64,000 bases of DNA from an uncultured Bacteroidales bacterium (GCA_902779705.1 CACZCR010000006.1:17517-81516), one strand, 5' to 3'. Shown: positions 35,534 through 45,349, counted from the first letter of the stretch. Notes: a model not told the origin generated them from the letters alone. Made by a program: numbers and translations.

Positions 35534-36731
35534 CGTTTAACGGAGTTGTCTTTTGTTGGTATTGATAGTGCGTAATCTGACCTAAGCAGATTCCAATAGT
35601 CATTGCTATTCCGATAGGCAAATTGGCGTAAGACATAGAATAGAAAGTCATCATACCACTTGCTACAAAACAGATGATCAATCCCCATCTTGCTTGACTT
35701 AATTCCGCAATGCGAGCGCATTTCTTTTGCTCTCTCCAAAATAGCCACCAATAGATGATATAGAACAAACAGCCCAACAAACCTTGATTGATAAGGATCT
35801 CAAGCCAGTCGTTATGTGCAAAATTAGGACCTATACGTAAGGTTTGATTAGCTCCTCCGCCGACCAACTGTTCGCCAAAATGCGCTTCCTTGGTATAGTA
35901 TTGCCAAAATCGAATGAACAATTCATCCCGTTCACTGCTGTTACCTTCTAATGTGCTCTCAATGCGAGAGATAAAATAGTCACTGGTATGCAACATGTAA
36001 AACACCATATATACAATACCAATAACAAAAGAGACGATTAGTATTGTTAGAGCAATTCGCTGTATTTTGTTGTCTCTTTTCCATTGATATAGCACAAAAG
36101 GTATGAGCGAAAATCCTGCCGTTACGACAGCTCCGCGTTTCATGGACATTGTGATGAAGACGGTACAAATGACCAGAAGAGCAAATTGCAATATAAACTT
36201 ATCTTCAAAAAAGATTAATAGGGCAATCAAACCTACAAACAAGTATCCATAACTATTAGTAATTTCATCAAAAGGCGAATCAATGCTGTTAAGATAGAAT
36301 GAGTAAAACTTCAGGGCACTAACAGCCATGAGCACGATGGCCCAAAAACAAATCTTTTGTTTGTAGAACTGTCCGATAAGAGTGAAATAATAAAAAACAT
36401 ATATGGGAAGTATGGACAAATAGATATTTAATAAATATGAGTAACTCTTTACATCTACGGATCCATTAGCCCATACAACATCTTTCGGATCACTCACAAT
36501 ATAGAGGATACCATATAGGGTAAAAAGTATCAACAACCAGTTTAAACCCTTGAAATATGCGGGGAGTTTATACCGAATACACGTATATAGGGCAATAACC
36601 GCAGAACAGAGTGTAAACAGTCCTACGATGCCCAGTGACAACAAGGTCCCCCCCGGATAGATTACGTCTTGTAGTAGAAGCAGTACCACAAGTAGCATAT
36701 AGCAGTTAGATATGTTGAGTATCCTATTCAT
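35526..36731 (-). CDS. O-antigen polymerase/ligase-like membrane protein (Wzy/WaaL family)
   Basis: 401 residues with about ten to twelve membrane helices. A large loop holds SSERDELFIRFWQYY and then FAHNDWLEILINQGLLG, the HNDWLE-type block seen in the Wzy_C / O-antigen ligase family. It joins lipid-linked repeat units into a chain, or links the chain to its acceptor, on the periplasmic face. Only this one such gene is in the cluster, so polymerase is more likely than ligase; that is inference. Confidence 0.75.
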   Translation of the reverse strand: MNRILNISNCYMLLVVLLLLQDVIYPGGTLLSLGIVGLFTLCSAVIALYTCIRYKLPAYFKGLNWLLILFTLYGILYIVSDPKDVVWANGSVDVKSYSYLLNIYLSILPIYVFYYFTLIGQFYKQKICFWAIVLMAVSALKFYSFYLNSIDSPFDEITNSYGYLFVGLIALLIFFEDKFILQFALLVICTVFITMSMKRGAVVTAGFSLIPFVLYQWKRDNKIQRIALTILIVSFVIGIVYMVFYMLHTSDYFISRIESTLEGNSSERDELFIRFWQYYTKEAHFGEQLVGGGANQTLRIGPNFAHNDWLEILINQGLLGCLFYIIYWWLFWREQKKCARIAELSQARWGLIICFVASGMMTFYSMSYANLPIGIAMTIGICLGQITHYQYQQKTTPLNDD

Positions 36732-37644
36732 TGCAAGCTTTTTGTCTGTTTGGCAATGTTATCCATTCTCCCAAACGTAGATCCCATTCGTTAGGTTGCA
36801 AGCGATCGTAGCCGGAAGAATCAAAGAATGTCAATTCGCCAAACAATATTTGTCCGTTATGGTTATACAAATCCACGCGCACGTGAGGTATCCCTTCCGA
36901 TAGGCGATGAGCCAATTGCTTCATCTCTTCAAAATGTGGAGGTTTGCTGATCGTTTGCTTGGCGTGTTCTCCAAATTGGCTCTTAATGTCCAAGTGCTGG
37001 AAATTCATGTCAAAATAATCAAAATTATGATCAGAATACCGATTGCTGGCAATGAGCAATAACTTCGGCTCGCCATCAAAACAATAGAACTTATAATCGT
37101 TAAGTTCATCAGCAATGTATTGTTCCGCAATAATTTTCTTTGGAACATTCTTGTATGGCCATTCCCGTAGTTGAGTATATATATTTTGTTTTAATGCCTT
37201 ATGTAGTTTTTGTATTGTGGCATATTTGTCAACATCATTCTTATCTTTTACGATAACAATCCCATAACTACCTCCTCCATCTGTCGTTTTGAGTATAAAC
37301 TGATTAGGTAGTGCAGTCCAGTCTATTTGCTCAGGAGTGTCCCAGATTCCCAGTGTTGGAATTATGTATCCTACGCCAATAATATTCTTAACATATTCTT
37401 TGACTGCATATTTATCAACCATCATTGTATATTCAGACTGCCTATTATATAGCTTAAGCCATTGCAGTTTTTCTGTATATGTTTGGGGATTTCTGAAGTC
37501 CATCCAATACCCCATTCTAAGGCGGAACTTGACAGCCAAAAACAATTTGTCCGGAATAATAGGTGCCAAAGCATCCCATAAATGCAGCATAAGCCGATCC
37601 GGATATTTAACCAAGTATATTAAAAATTTCTTTATTATTGACAT
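36724..37644 (-). CDS. ATP-grasp TupA-like polysaccharide biosynthesis protein
   Basis: 306 residues. It matches the ATP-grasp TupA-like family: an N-terminal block with TYTEKLQWLKLYNRQ and DKYAVKEYV, then ILKTTDGGGSYGIVIVKDK (nucleotide-binding loop), IAEQYI and a C-terminal HVRVDLYNHNGQILFGELTF with the metal-binding Asp and Glu. TupA adds glutamate to glucuronic acid in teichuronopeptide. Here it may amidate or add an amino acid to a uronic acid, consistent with the UDP-glucose dehydrogenase in the same operon. That link is inference. Confidence 0.8.
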   Translation of the reverse strand: MSIIKKFLIYLVKYPDRLMLHLWDALAPIIPDKLFLAVKFRLRMGYWMDFRNPQTYTEKLQWLKLYNRQSEYTMMVDKYAVKEYVKNIIGVGYIIPTLGIWDTPEQIDWTALPNQFILKTTDGGGSYGIVIVKDKNDVDKYATIQKLHKALKQNIYTQLREWPYKNVPKKIIAEQYIADELNDYKFYCFDGEPKLLLIASNRYSDHNFDYFDMNFQHLDIKSQFGEHAKQTISKPPHFEEMKQLAHRLSEGIPHVRVDLYNHNGQILFGELTFFDSSGYDRLQPNEWDLRLGEWITLPNRQKACNE

Positions 37645-39122
37645 CTCCGTAGATTAGATCTATTGGTCTTTTTATGTTTAAAATATTTGTTAGCTATGTC
37701 CAAAACGATGGTACGTTCTTTTGGAAATAGACAGATCACTCCCACATATATTCCGATACATATAATGATGGTCCCCAATTGATATGCAATATTGGGAGAA
37801 ACGTGTATCAGTAAATAGGCTCCACCGGCCATAATAAGTGTGGCCAAGCAGCAAGGAGCAATGTTTTTGAGCATCTGCCATGGTGAGATATGTATCATGG
37901 TGTACATGATAATCAAATCAACTATTATTCCTTCAAAACGCACCAGTGAGCGTGTGATATACAATGTTTTATAACTGTATTGTACAGCGATATATACAGC
38001 AGGAATCAAGACGATTAGGTGAAGAACCTGTGCCAGCACAGACAATTTTGGTTTCCCCTGGGCTCGATATACTTCACTACTGTAGTGACTGAGTACAATA
38101 GTAACCGAACTGGTCAATCCCCATAGACCTATAAATCCACTCGTCTCCAACCACTGCTCTCCTAACAACAGACGTGTTACCAGATCGCTGTAACAATAGA
38201 TTCCTACACCCATTGGGATGACCAACAATGCAACATATTTTTGGAAAGAAAAAAACAGTTTTTTGAATTCTTCTTTGTCGGTTTGTAACTTGGATAAGGC
38301 CGAGAATAATACGGGGGTGGTAATGGCTGTAACAAGACCCATGATTTGCCCTACTATCGTTGATGAGGTTTTGTATAATCCCAAATAATAAGAACTCAAA
38401 ACTCGTCCGACGACAAACACATCTAAATAAGCCGTGGCCCATATACTGACAGCTTCAATCATAGACCAAATCGTGAACGAAATCATTTCTTTGAGTTTAT
38501 CAAAGGAATAATACATTCTCGGTTTCCACGAGGAGAAGACTGTCAGACATACAGCGTTGACCAGATTCTGAACAATCGTTCCAATCACCAAGGCCCAATA
38601 GCTATGAAAACGAATGGCCAAAGGTATGGTTACCAAGATTGGAATACTGAGGCTGATAATACGCACTTTGAACAGCGTCTTAAAATCCAATTGCCGCTTA
38701 TAGACAGCAAACTGGATGCTTGAGAATGCCGCCAGAGGTATCGATATACATGCTACAATCAGTACACCACCATATCCTGGATTGCCTACCAATGTAGCCA
38801 GTGAATCGGCAAACAGGATGATGATTCCCCATAACACAAAGGATACTGTGAGATTACTCCAAAAAGCCACATTGGTGCTTTTGTCAAAATCCTGTTCGTC
38901 TTTAAAATCATGCTGGATGATGTATTTCTGAAAACCGGCATCTGTAAAAATCTCGGCAAAGGTGATGATCATGGTCAAAGTAGCCACTACTCCAAAAGCA
39001 TCCGGAGTAAGCAGACGAGCCAAGATGATGCTTACAATAGGCATCACTAACTTAGCCGAAATCTCTGCAAAAGCAGACCATTTAGTGGCGAATACTATTT
39101 TTTTATTTATCTCACCCGACAT
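37635..39122 (-). CDS. Polysaccharide repeat-unit flippase (Wzx/WzxC-type, MOP superfamily)
   Basis: 495 residues with about 14 membrane helices. Opening KWSAFAEISAKLVMPIVSII and LTPDAFGVVATLTMI are typical of the RfbX/WzxC group. It moves the lipid-linked repeat unit across the inner membrane. It overlaps the arginase-like gene by 11 nt. It is one of two flippase-like genes in the operon. Confidence 0.85.
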   Translation of the reverse strand: MSGEINKKIVFATKWSAFAEISAKLVMPIVSIILARLLTPDAFGVVATLTMIITFAEIFTDAGFQKYIIQHDFKDEQDFDKSTNVAFWSNLTVSFVLWGIIILFADSLATLVGNPGYGGVLIVACISIPLAAFSSIQFAVYKRQLDFKTLFKVRIISLSIPILVTIPLAIRFHSYWALVIGTIVQNLVNAVCLTVFSSWKPRMYYSFDKLKEMISFTIWSMIEAVSIWATAYLDVFVVGRVLSSYYLGLYKTSSTIVGQIMGLVTAITTPVLFSALSKLQTDKEEFKKLFFSFQKYVALLVIPMGVGIYCYSDLVTRLLLGEQWLETSGFIGLWGLTSSVTIVLSHYSSEVYRAQGKPKLSVLAQVLHLIVLIPAVYIAVQYSYKTLYITRSLVRFEGIIVDLIIMYTMIHISPWQMLKNIAPCCLATLIMAGGAYLLIHVSPNIAYQLGTIIICIGIYVGVICLFPKERTIVLDIANKYFKHKKTNRSNLRRCQ

Positions 39123-40011
39123 ATGCTGTCAACAACTGTTTCAAGAACAACACAGCCAATTGTTCGCAATCTTTTTGCTCATTATCCAACAGTGGATTAT
39201 ATTCTACAAAATCCAAAGCTATCATTTTGGGAAGAGTGGGGAGTAATGTGGCAAATGTGTCAAAATCATCCATCCACAAACCATCTGCTACTCTGACACT
39301 GGTGGCCGGAAACAATTTTGGATCAAAAGCATCCACGTCAAAACTTAGATGAAGATGCTCGATCCCCTGCTTGGTCATCTCTTTGCGAAGTTCTTCCATC
39401 ACTGCTTTCATCCCCACTTGATGGATATGTTTTGTGGAATAGATATGCAAATGGAGTCTTTCTGCCAGTTCTTGTTCACCCGGATCTAAATCGCGGGCGC
39501 CTACCCAAAATATGTTCTCCGGTTTGATATGACAAGTAGGGATGTCATTCAAAGGCGATTGGCATAGTCCCATCAGTGCTGCGATTGGCATGCCATGTAT
39601 TCTACATGTTGGCGAACTTGTCTCGGTATTCATGTCGCAGTGAGCATCAAACCATATAACGCCAACATTTTTATCGTGCATTAACGAACCGCTTACCGTT
39701 CCGATTCCAATAGAGTGGTCTCCGCCAAGGGTCAGTACAAACCGCTTGGCCGCCAATTGTTGAGACACGGCTGATGCCAATTGGCGATTGATAACTACGA
39801 TTGACTCCAAGTGTTTAACGTTCCAAATATTGTCGGGCTCGTTTTGTGGTAGTTCATCAACAGGGATCTCTGTGGTAGTTGCCACGGTGGGTATACTATT
39901 AGAGTCCGAGATCGCGGCACGCAAAATATCTGGTGCTTGTTCCATTCCGTGTATATCACTGCCATACCATATGGGAACACAAATAAGTGCTATGTCATTC
40001 GTTTCGTTCAT
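39112..40011 (-). CDS. Arginase/agmatinase-family ureohydrolase inside the polysaccharide operon
   Basis: 299 residues with all manganese ligands: GGDHS (H99), DAHCDMN (D122, H124, D126) and SFDVDAFDP (two Asp). The substrate could be arginine, agmatine, formiminoglutamate or another guanidino compound. Strong coupling on both sides (11-nt overlap with the flippase gene, ATGA overlap with the nucleotidyltransferase gene) argues that it serves the polysaccharide pathway and is not just a metabolic gene. A guanidino- or amidino-sugar, or an arginine substituent, would be a possible target. Known sugar-modifying members are not in my memory, so the role is open. Confidence 0.85.
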   Translation of the reverse strand: MNETNDIALICVPIWYGSDIHGMEQAPDILRAAISDSNSIPTVATTTEIPVDELPQNEPDNIWNVKHLESIVVINRQLASAVSQQLAAKRFVLTLGGDHSIGIGTVSGSLMHDKNVGVIWFDAHCDMNTETSSPTCRIHGMPIAALMGLCQSPLNDIPTCHIKPENIFWVGARDLDPGEQELAERLHLHIYSTKHIHQVGMKAVMEELRKEMTKQGIEHLHLSFDVDAFDPKLFPATSVRVADGLWMDDFDTFATLLPTLPKMIALDFVEYNPLLDNEQKDCEQLAVLFLKQLLTAYVG

Positions 40012-40742
40012 TTTCCGTACTTTTCACAAGCTTCGTAATACGTGTCCAAGCTGCCGATGTCAAATCGGTCGCCATCCATGGGCCAAGCATGCATCGGTGT
40101 GTGCTCGACTAAATAATGTGCCAGATTGCCCGGAGCATCATTGCCACATCCATTCTCCAGTGCATGACGGATCAAGTCGAAGTCTTTTTGCAAATATATG
40201 TAGAACGGCGGCACGGCATGACGAGTCTTCGGCTGCTGAGGCTTCTCCGCCATCTCTAGCACGCGGTTGTTCTCGTCCAACACCACTACCCCCGTTCGTT
40301 GCAGTTTCTCAATCGACGGTTGCTCATGATACATGATACAACTCGTTTGCTTTTCTTGGGCAAACGCCACAAAGTCCCGAAAATGGAAGAAGAGTAAGTT
40401 GTCGGCTGCCACAACCAATAGGTCATCATTCAGTTGCATTTGATCCATCACGTAGAGCAAGTCGCCTACCGCACCAAGTCGCTCTTCGTTACTATTCGTT
40501 CCATCGTCCACAATCGTGATCGGCTTGGTATAGTGCTGCTCACTTGCCCATTTTTCAAAGATTGGTGCAAAACGATGGTTCGTCACGATAATATGTTCGT
40601 CGATCGCTTCAATCGGGTCAATGTCGTCCAATAGCCGCCCTAAGATAGTGTTGTCTCCTATCTTCAACAACGGCTTGGGGAAGTTCTTGGTCAGTTCGCC
40701 CAAACGCGTTGCGTACCCTGCTGCTATGACGATCGTTTTCAT
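40008..40742 (-). CDS. Sugar-1-phosphate nucleotidyltransferase
   Basis: 244 residues from ATG 40742 (ATGA overlap with the kinase gene); a longer frame to 40781 is unlikely. The GxG-type loop AAGYATRLGELTKNFPKP holds the catalytic Arg and Lys. VVAADNLLFF is the metal-binding Asp block. It makes an NDP-sugar from a sugar-1-phosphate and NTP. Next to a GHMP sugar kinase, it forms a two-step salvage route (sugar to sugar-1-P to NDP-sugar) like the heptose HddA/HddC pair. The nucleotide and sugar cannot be told. Confidence 0.85.
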   Translation of the reverse strand: MKTIVIAAGYATRLGELTKNFPKPLLKIGDNTILGRLLDDIDPIEAIDEHIIVTNHRFAPIFEKWASEQHYTKPITIVDDGTNSNEERLGAVGDLLYVMDQMQLNDDLLVVAADNLLFFHFRDFVAFAQEKQTSCIMYHEQPSIEKLQRTGVVVLDENNRVLEMAEKPQQPKTRHAVPPFYIYLQKDFDLIRHALENGCGNDAPGNLAHYLVEHTPMHAWPMDGDRFDIGSLDTYYEACEKYGK

Positions 40743-41887
40743 GCTTCTATAAATCGTGCGCCGTCTGTGGAGTGTACCCAATAAATGCCGAAAGTCTTTT
40801 TATATTCCGGATACGTCGCCAGATACTGCTCCGTGATGGCTTTTTCTACAGCCTCTTTGTGGCTTGGATCAACATAGGCAATGACTGCTCCTTTGAATCC
40901 TCCGCCGCTGAATCGTCCTCCATAAACGCCGTCCAAGTTCTTAAGTATATCATATATCTTGATCAACTCCGGGCTGCCACATTCGTAGTTATGGATTGAA
41001 CTCTCGCAACTTTGGTTGATCAGTTGGCCGAACAACTCCATATTGCCGCTTTCCCATGCAGTCACTCCTTTGCGCACTCGTTTGTACTCTGTATAGAAAT
41101 GTTCAGCTCTTCGCGCAAAGCGTGCCGGTAGCCGATCTTTAGTAACTTCGTATATGTCAAAAGGTACATCCCGCAGATAGGTCTTGTTGAGTGGCTTGAT
41201 GGGCTGCTCTTTGAATGCTTGCATACACCAAGCTGCTGTCTTGCATTCGCTTACACGTAGGTTGTAGTCACTGTCTACCAGACTACGGGTTAAACCCGAG
41301 AAAATAATAGCTATCTCGCATTTTGCCATGTCTTCGCTCGGTGTTATCAAACGGTATTGCTCAGTGGCTGTATCTAAAAACAGAAGTTTGCCGGCTTCTC
41401 CTAATACGATACATGAATGATCCAAAATACCATTGTTCAAACCTATATACTCGCGTTCAGCTTCAGACGCAATCTTGATGATCTCCATCTGGGTGAGCGT
41501 GATATCATTGGCTTTGGCTAATGCCATCACATAGGCTACCAATACCGCAGCGCTACTGCTCAAACCGCCTATAGGCAATGAACCGGCGATCTCTCCCTCA
41601 ATGCCGTGCTTGAGCACAAACCGTTTGCTCAGGGCATATTTGGTACCTCGCACGTAATCCCCCCAATTGCCCTCTTTGACGCGAGTCTTGTCATCAATGC
41701 GTAGTTGTACATCGCCGGGGAATGTATGACTTTTGAGATTAACACTGCCGTCCTCCGTGATATTGAACCACAAATCAATGCCTTTGTCTATAGCAAATCC
41801 GGACACCAGACCATGTTGGTGGTCAACGTGCGCTCCAAGTGGACAAACCCGATAAGGAGCAAAAATATGATAGTCGTATTGTTTCAT
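40739..41887 (-). CDS. GHMP-family sugar 1-kinase, galacturonokinase/galactokinase-like
   Basis: 382 residues from ATG 41887, which has a GGGG-rich ribosome site and an ATGA overlap with the flippase gene; the frame extends to 42010 but that part looks like antisense of the neighbour. The N-terminal signature is APYRVCPLGAHVDHQHG, closer to plant galacturonokinase (PLGAHIDHQ) than to GalK (LIGEHTDYN), from memory of those sequences. The ATP loop is GSLPIGGLSSSAAV and the C-terminal glycine motif is GGRFSGGGFKGA. It phosphorylates C1 of a sugar or uronic acid for the nucleotidyltransferase encoded next. Confidence 0.8.
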   Translation of the reverse strand: MKQYDYHIFAPYRVCPLGAHVDHQHGLVSGFAIDKGIDLWFNITEDGSVNLKSHTFPGDVQLRIDDKTRVKEGNWGDYVRGTKYALSKRFVLKHGIEGEIAGSLPIGGLSSSAAVLVAYVMALAKANDITLTQMEIIKIASEAEREYIGLNNGILDHSCIVLGEAGKLLFLDTATEQYRLITPSEDMAKCEIAIIFSGLTRSLVDSDYNLRVSECKTAAWCMQAFKEQPIKPLNKTYLRDVPFDIYEVTKDRLPARFARRAEHFYTEYKRVRKGVTAWESGNMELFGQLINQSCESSIHNYECGSPELIKIYDILKNLDGVYGGRFSGGGFKGAVIAYVDPSHKEAVEKAITEQYLATYPEYKKTFGIYWVHSTDGARFIEA

Positions 41888-43239
41888 TTCCCCCACAATT
41901 CTTTTATTACCACACTTGGCCATTTCCAGTTCTGATATGCCAGTTGGGCGAAGCCTGGTGCCAGAATCAGTCCCCATAAACCCATGTCTAATGGTCCAAG
42001 GAAAATCCACAACAGCAGAATCGTAGCTGCGCCACTCACCAGTGACGGAATGAAGAACGGTATCTTGTTATCCGCCATGATAAATCCGGCTGAGACGGCA
42101 TGATTGTGTTCCAACACGCTGATGATCAACATTACCATCAGCATCGTCGTCGGCACAAACTGTGTCTGGCTGCCTATGAGGTTTAACGCCCATTCTCCTA
42201 AGAAGATCCAAGCGATACCACCTACCACAAACACCGCCAACAGACTACCCGTACACAAGAGATAGTACCGCCTCAGTCCGTTAATGTTGTTCTCTGTACG
42301 GCATTGTGCCAACTTAGGCAGATACGACTGATAGAACACCGTCGCGCAGCGCGCCAGGATGTCCATCACTTGTACCGTAATGCCGTAGCAGGCCACCATC
42401 TCCAATGACACGAATACAGGCGCAATAAGCATCGCAGCCTTGTTGACTAAGAAACCGCCTATCTGCGTCAGACCGATCTTAATAGCATTGGGCGTGATGG
42501 CGCTCAGAATCTCTTTGGGCTCATTAGATTCAGCCTCCGCCAAACGTGCTTTCAGTTCCGGCGTAAAGAATACACGATACATCATGACGCGACGAATGAC
42601 AGTAGAAACCAATTGTGAACCCACGATCGCCGTCAGACCGAAGCCTGCATAAATCAGCCCTATAGCTAAAGCTATATATACCGCTTGACCAATCATATTG
42701 ATCTGTTGGCTACGCTTGATATAGCCTTTGCCGGTTAATAGCGCATCGTAGTAGAATGTATACAGGTTGTAGCAGTTGATAGCGATGAGCAGAATCCACG
42801 CCATCATCGCGTCTTGGTGGTCGCCGTTGTACTTGCGGAGGATGTAATACAGATAGGCCGTTCCGGCTGTGACCAGCAGACCAAACACACCCAACGCAAT
42901 ATACCGATAGAACCGCTGCATCGCCATCAGCGTCCCCTTGAGCAATCCGTAATCGACTTCCGAATCGGCTGATGCATGGGCAACTCCTTCTTTTTGCAAG
43001 GTCTTAACACCGGAGAAGATATAACTGATATTGCGCGCAAATGTAGGACGGAAACCAAAATCGAGTAACAGCACAAGGAAGGTAATGGTTTGGAAAATAT
43101 TCCATATTCCGACCGTCTCTTGTGGCATCTTGTGCAAGATGAACGGCAACAGAATAACACCCGCACCAATCATAAATGCTGTGCCGGCATAGCTCCAGAC
43201 GATCTCCTTCTTACCGATATGTTCGATCTTATCTGCCAT
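41884..43239 (-). CDS. Second flippase-like polysaccharide export protein (MOP superfamily)
   Basis: 451 residues with about 12-14 membrane helices (LLPFILHKMPQETVGIWNIF near the start). It belongs to the same broad superfamily as the gene at 37635 but does not look like a duplicate of it. Two flippases may serve two glycans or two lipid carriers. Located between the ugd gene and the kinase gene. Confidence 0.8.
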   Translation of the reverse strand: MADKIEHIGKKEIVWSYAGTAFMIGAGVILLPFILHKMPQETVGIWNIFQTITFLVLLLDFGFRPTFARNISYIFSGVKTLQKEGVAHASADSEVDYGLLKGTLMAMQRFYRYIALGVFGLLVTAGTAYLYYILRKYNGDHQDAMMAWILLIAINCYNLYTFYYDALLTGKGYIKRSQQINMIGQAVYIALAIGLIYAGFGLTAIVGSQLVSTVIRRVMMYRVFFTPELKARLAEAESNEPKEILSAITPNAIKIGLTQIGGFLVNKAAMLIAPVFVSLEMVACYGITVQVMDILARCATVFYQSYLPKLAQCRTENNINGLRRYYLLCTGSLLAVFVVGGIAWIFLGEWALNLIGSQTQFVPTTMLMVMLIISVLEHNHAVSAGFIMADNKIPFFIPSLVSGAATILLLWIFLGPLDMGLWGLILAPGFAQLAYQNWKWPSVVIKELWGK

Positions 43240-43290
43240 TGTTGGCTTTAGCTTTAGCTCTGGCTTTGGTCAACGCCAACGCCAATGCCC

Positions 43291-44559
43291 TTAATCCCTT
43301 CTAAATATATCCCTTGTATATACCTTTTCTTTCACATCGTCCAGCACTGCATCATAACGATTGGCAATGATGGCCTGGCTGCGAAGTTTAAACTCTGCCA
43401 AATCATTTACTACTTCGCTACCAAAGAACGTCGTTCCGTTCTCCAAGGTCGGCTCGTAGATGATCACCGTCGCACCCTTTGCTTTCACGCGTTTCATGAT
43501 GCCTTGGATAGAGGATTGACGGAAGTTGTCGCTGTTCGATTTCATGGTCAACCGATACACACCAATCGTACAATCATGCTCTTGATCGGCATCAAAATCG
43601 CCCTTGTGGTAATAGTCGTAATACCCGGCTTTGGCCAGCACCCGATCGGCAATAAAATCCTTACGCGTACGGTTGGATTCCACGATTGCTTCGATCAGAT
43701 TCTCGGGCACATCTTGGTAGTTGGCTAGCAGTTGCTTCGTGTCCTTTGGCAAGCAGTATCCGCCATATCCGAATGATGGGTTGTTGTAATGCGTACCGAT
43801 ACGCGGATCCAGACACACGCCGTCGATGATATCCTGCGTGTTCAGTCCTTTCATCTCGGCGTAGGTGTCCAACTCGTTGAAATAGCTCACACGCAGTGCC
43901 AGATAGGTGTTGGCGAATAGCTTCACGGCTTCCGCCTCGGTAAGACCCATAATTCGCACCTCGACATCTTGCTTGATGGCACCTTCTTTGAGTAGATTTG
44001 CAAAGGTCTCCGCTGCCTGATACATACGTGTATCGTCTAGGATTGTTCCGACAATGATACGACTTGGATACAAGTTGTCATAGAGCGCCTTACTCTCACG
44101 CAGGAACTCCGGCGAGAAGAGAATGTTGCTGCAATCATATTTCTTGCGCACGCTCTCTGTGTAACCCACCGGAATGGTCGATTTGATCACCATAATGGCG
44201 TTCGGATTCACTTTCAGCACGGTCTCGATCACATTCTCTACAGCACTCGTGTCAAAGTAATTCAATCGGCTGTCGTAGTTGGTCGGCGCAGCGATAACTA
44301 CGAACTCCGCATCCTTGTACGCTGACTCGGCATCCAAGGTTGCTGTGAGGTGCAAGAAATCCTCTTGACTCTTGACTCTTGACTCTTGACTCTTGGCAAA
44401 AAACTTCTCGATATACTCATCCTGAATAGGCGACACGCGGTGATTGATCATATCCACCTTTTCCGGTACGATATCCACCGCCATCACCTCGTTGTGCTGA
44501 GCGAGTAGGGTAGCGATACTCAACCCCACATATCCTGTTCCTGCAACTGCAATTTTCAT
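43291..44559 (-). CDS. ugd: UDP-glucose 6-dehydrogenase with a heptamer-encoded insertion
   Basis: 422 residues. NAD loop AGTGYVGLS (6-14), substrate block [23 protein letters not shown], and catalytic Cys in [10 protein letters not shown]; the C-terminal UDP-binding domain is present. It makes UDP-glucuronate for the polysaccharide. Residues 56-67 ([12 protein letters not shown]) are extra compared with close relatives as I recall them, and are encoded by four perfect TCTTGAC heptamers (44363-44390, plus strand reading) plus one degenerate copy. A gain or loss of one 7-bp unit would shift the frame, so this gene could be switched off by slippage. The current copy number keeps the frame. Confidence 0.88.
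   Translation of the reverse strand: MKIAVAGTGYVGLSIATLLAQHNEVMAVDIVPEKVDMINHRVSPIQDEYIEKFFAKSQESRVKSQEDFLHLTATLDAESAYKDAEFVVIAAPTNYDSRLNYFDTSAVENVIETVLKVNPNAIMVIKSTIPVGYTESVRKKYDCSNILFSPEFLRESKALYDNLYPSRIIVGTILDDTRMYQAAETFANLLKEGAIKQDVEVRIMGLTEAEAVKLFANTYLALRVSYFNELDTYAEMKGLNTQDIIDGVCLDPRIGTHYNNPSFGYGGYCLPKDTKQLLANYQDVPENLIEAIVESNRTRKDFIADRVLAKAGYYDYYHKGDFDADQEHDCTIGVYRLTMKSNSDNFRQSSIQGIMKRVKAKGATVIIYEPTLENGTTFFGSEVVNDLAEFKLRSQAIIANRYDAVLDDVKEKVYTRDIFRRD
44363..44397. repeat. Heptamer array TCTTGAC x4 (+1 degenerate) inside ugd
   Basis: Units at 44363, 44370, 44377 and 44384 are exact; 44391-44397 reads TCTTGGC. Seven is not a multiple of three, so each copy is read in a different frame; none gives a stop. 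Confidence 0.9.
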
Positions 44560-44563
44560 GTGC

Positions 44564-44591
44564 TTTTGACTTTTGTCTTTCGACTTTCGAC
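44564..44591. repeat. Heptamer array of four TTTYGAC-type units between two dehydrogenase genes
   Basis: TTTTGAC, TTTTGTC, TTTCGAC, TTTCGAC, placed between the start of ugd and the stop of the short dehydrogenase. Confidence 0.8.
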
Positions 44592-44593
44592 TA

Positions 44594-45349
44594 TTAAATG
44601 TGCTCTTCTACTCCACGGAAGTGGACGTTCAGTTCGTGGAGGTGTTCAAGAAGAGTACCAAGCGAAGTTCCCTTGGTCATCTCTGCAAACGCGTTCACGT
44701 CTTTCGGGAAGCACTTACCGCCGTAGCCGTACTTGCCGTCCGGACCCGGAACGTAGGTGTGCGTGTCGTTGATATATCCCGATAGCAGCACGCCCGTGTG
44801 CACCTTTCGCCAGTCTGCGCCCATCTTCTCGCAGTACTCCTTGCAGGCATTGAAATACGTTACCTTGTACGCACCGAACACATTGTGCATGTACTTGGTC
44901 AACTCAGCCTCCAGCGGACTCATCACGGTGAACTTCTTACCCACGAAGATTTTTGTCAGCAATTCCTGCGCACCGGTGAAGACCATGGTCTGCTTGTTGA
45001 AGTCCTCGATGAACGTACGCTCGGTCAAGAACTCCGGCATATAGTACACATTGTGTCCGGTCTCTTTGGTCAGCATGGCACTCGTACCCGGCAGAATAGT
45101 CGTACGAACGAATACCGGTACGTCCGGCAGATTCTTGATCAACTCCTTCATCAGCGTCAAATTCTGCGTGCCATCCTCTTCCGTCGGTACGTGAATCTGC
45201 AAGAATGCGATGTCGATGTCACTCAAATCATCATTGTACCCCTTGTACGGGTCACTGATAAATAACTTGCACTCAGGATTGTTGTTCTCCAACCAATTTT
45301 TCAAGGCCCCTCCTACGAAGCCACATCCAATAATTCCAACTTTAATCAT
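44594..45349 (-). CDS. Short nucleotide-sugar dehydrogenase-like protein lacking the C-terminal domain
   Basis: 251 residues from ATG 45349; a longer frame to 45508 crosses the promoter and is rejected. The NAD loop [21 protein letters not shown] and the catalytic-type Cys in [13 protein letters not shown] are present. The UDP-binding C-terminal domain (about 100 residues) of normal family members is missing and there is no sign of a frameshift; the stop is in sequence. It may be a dedicated small form or a partner for the full-length ugd product next door. First gene of the polysaccharide operon. Confidence 0.75.
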   Translation of the reverse strand: MIKVGIIGCGFVGGALKNWLENNNPECKLFISDPYKGYNDDLSDIDIAFLQIHVPTEEDGTQNLTLMKELIKNLPDVPVFVRTTILPGTSAMLTKETGHNVYYMPEFLTERTFIEDFNKQTMVFTGAQELLTKIFVGKKFTVMSPLEAELTKYMHNVFGAYKVTYFNACKEYCEKMGADWRKVHTGVLLSGYINDTHTYVPGPDGKYGYGGKCFPKDVNAFAEMTKGTSLGTLLEHLHELNVHFRGVEEHI

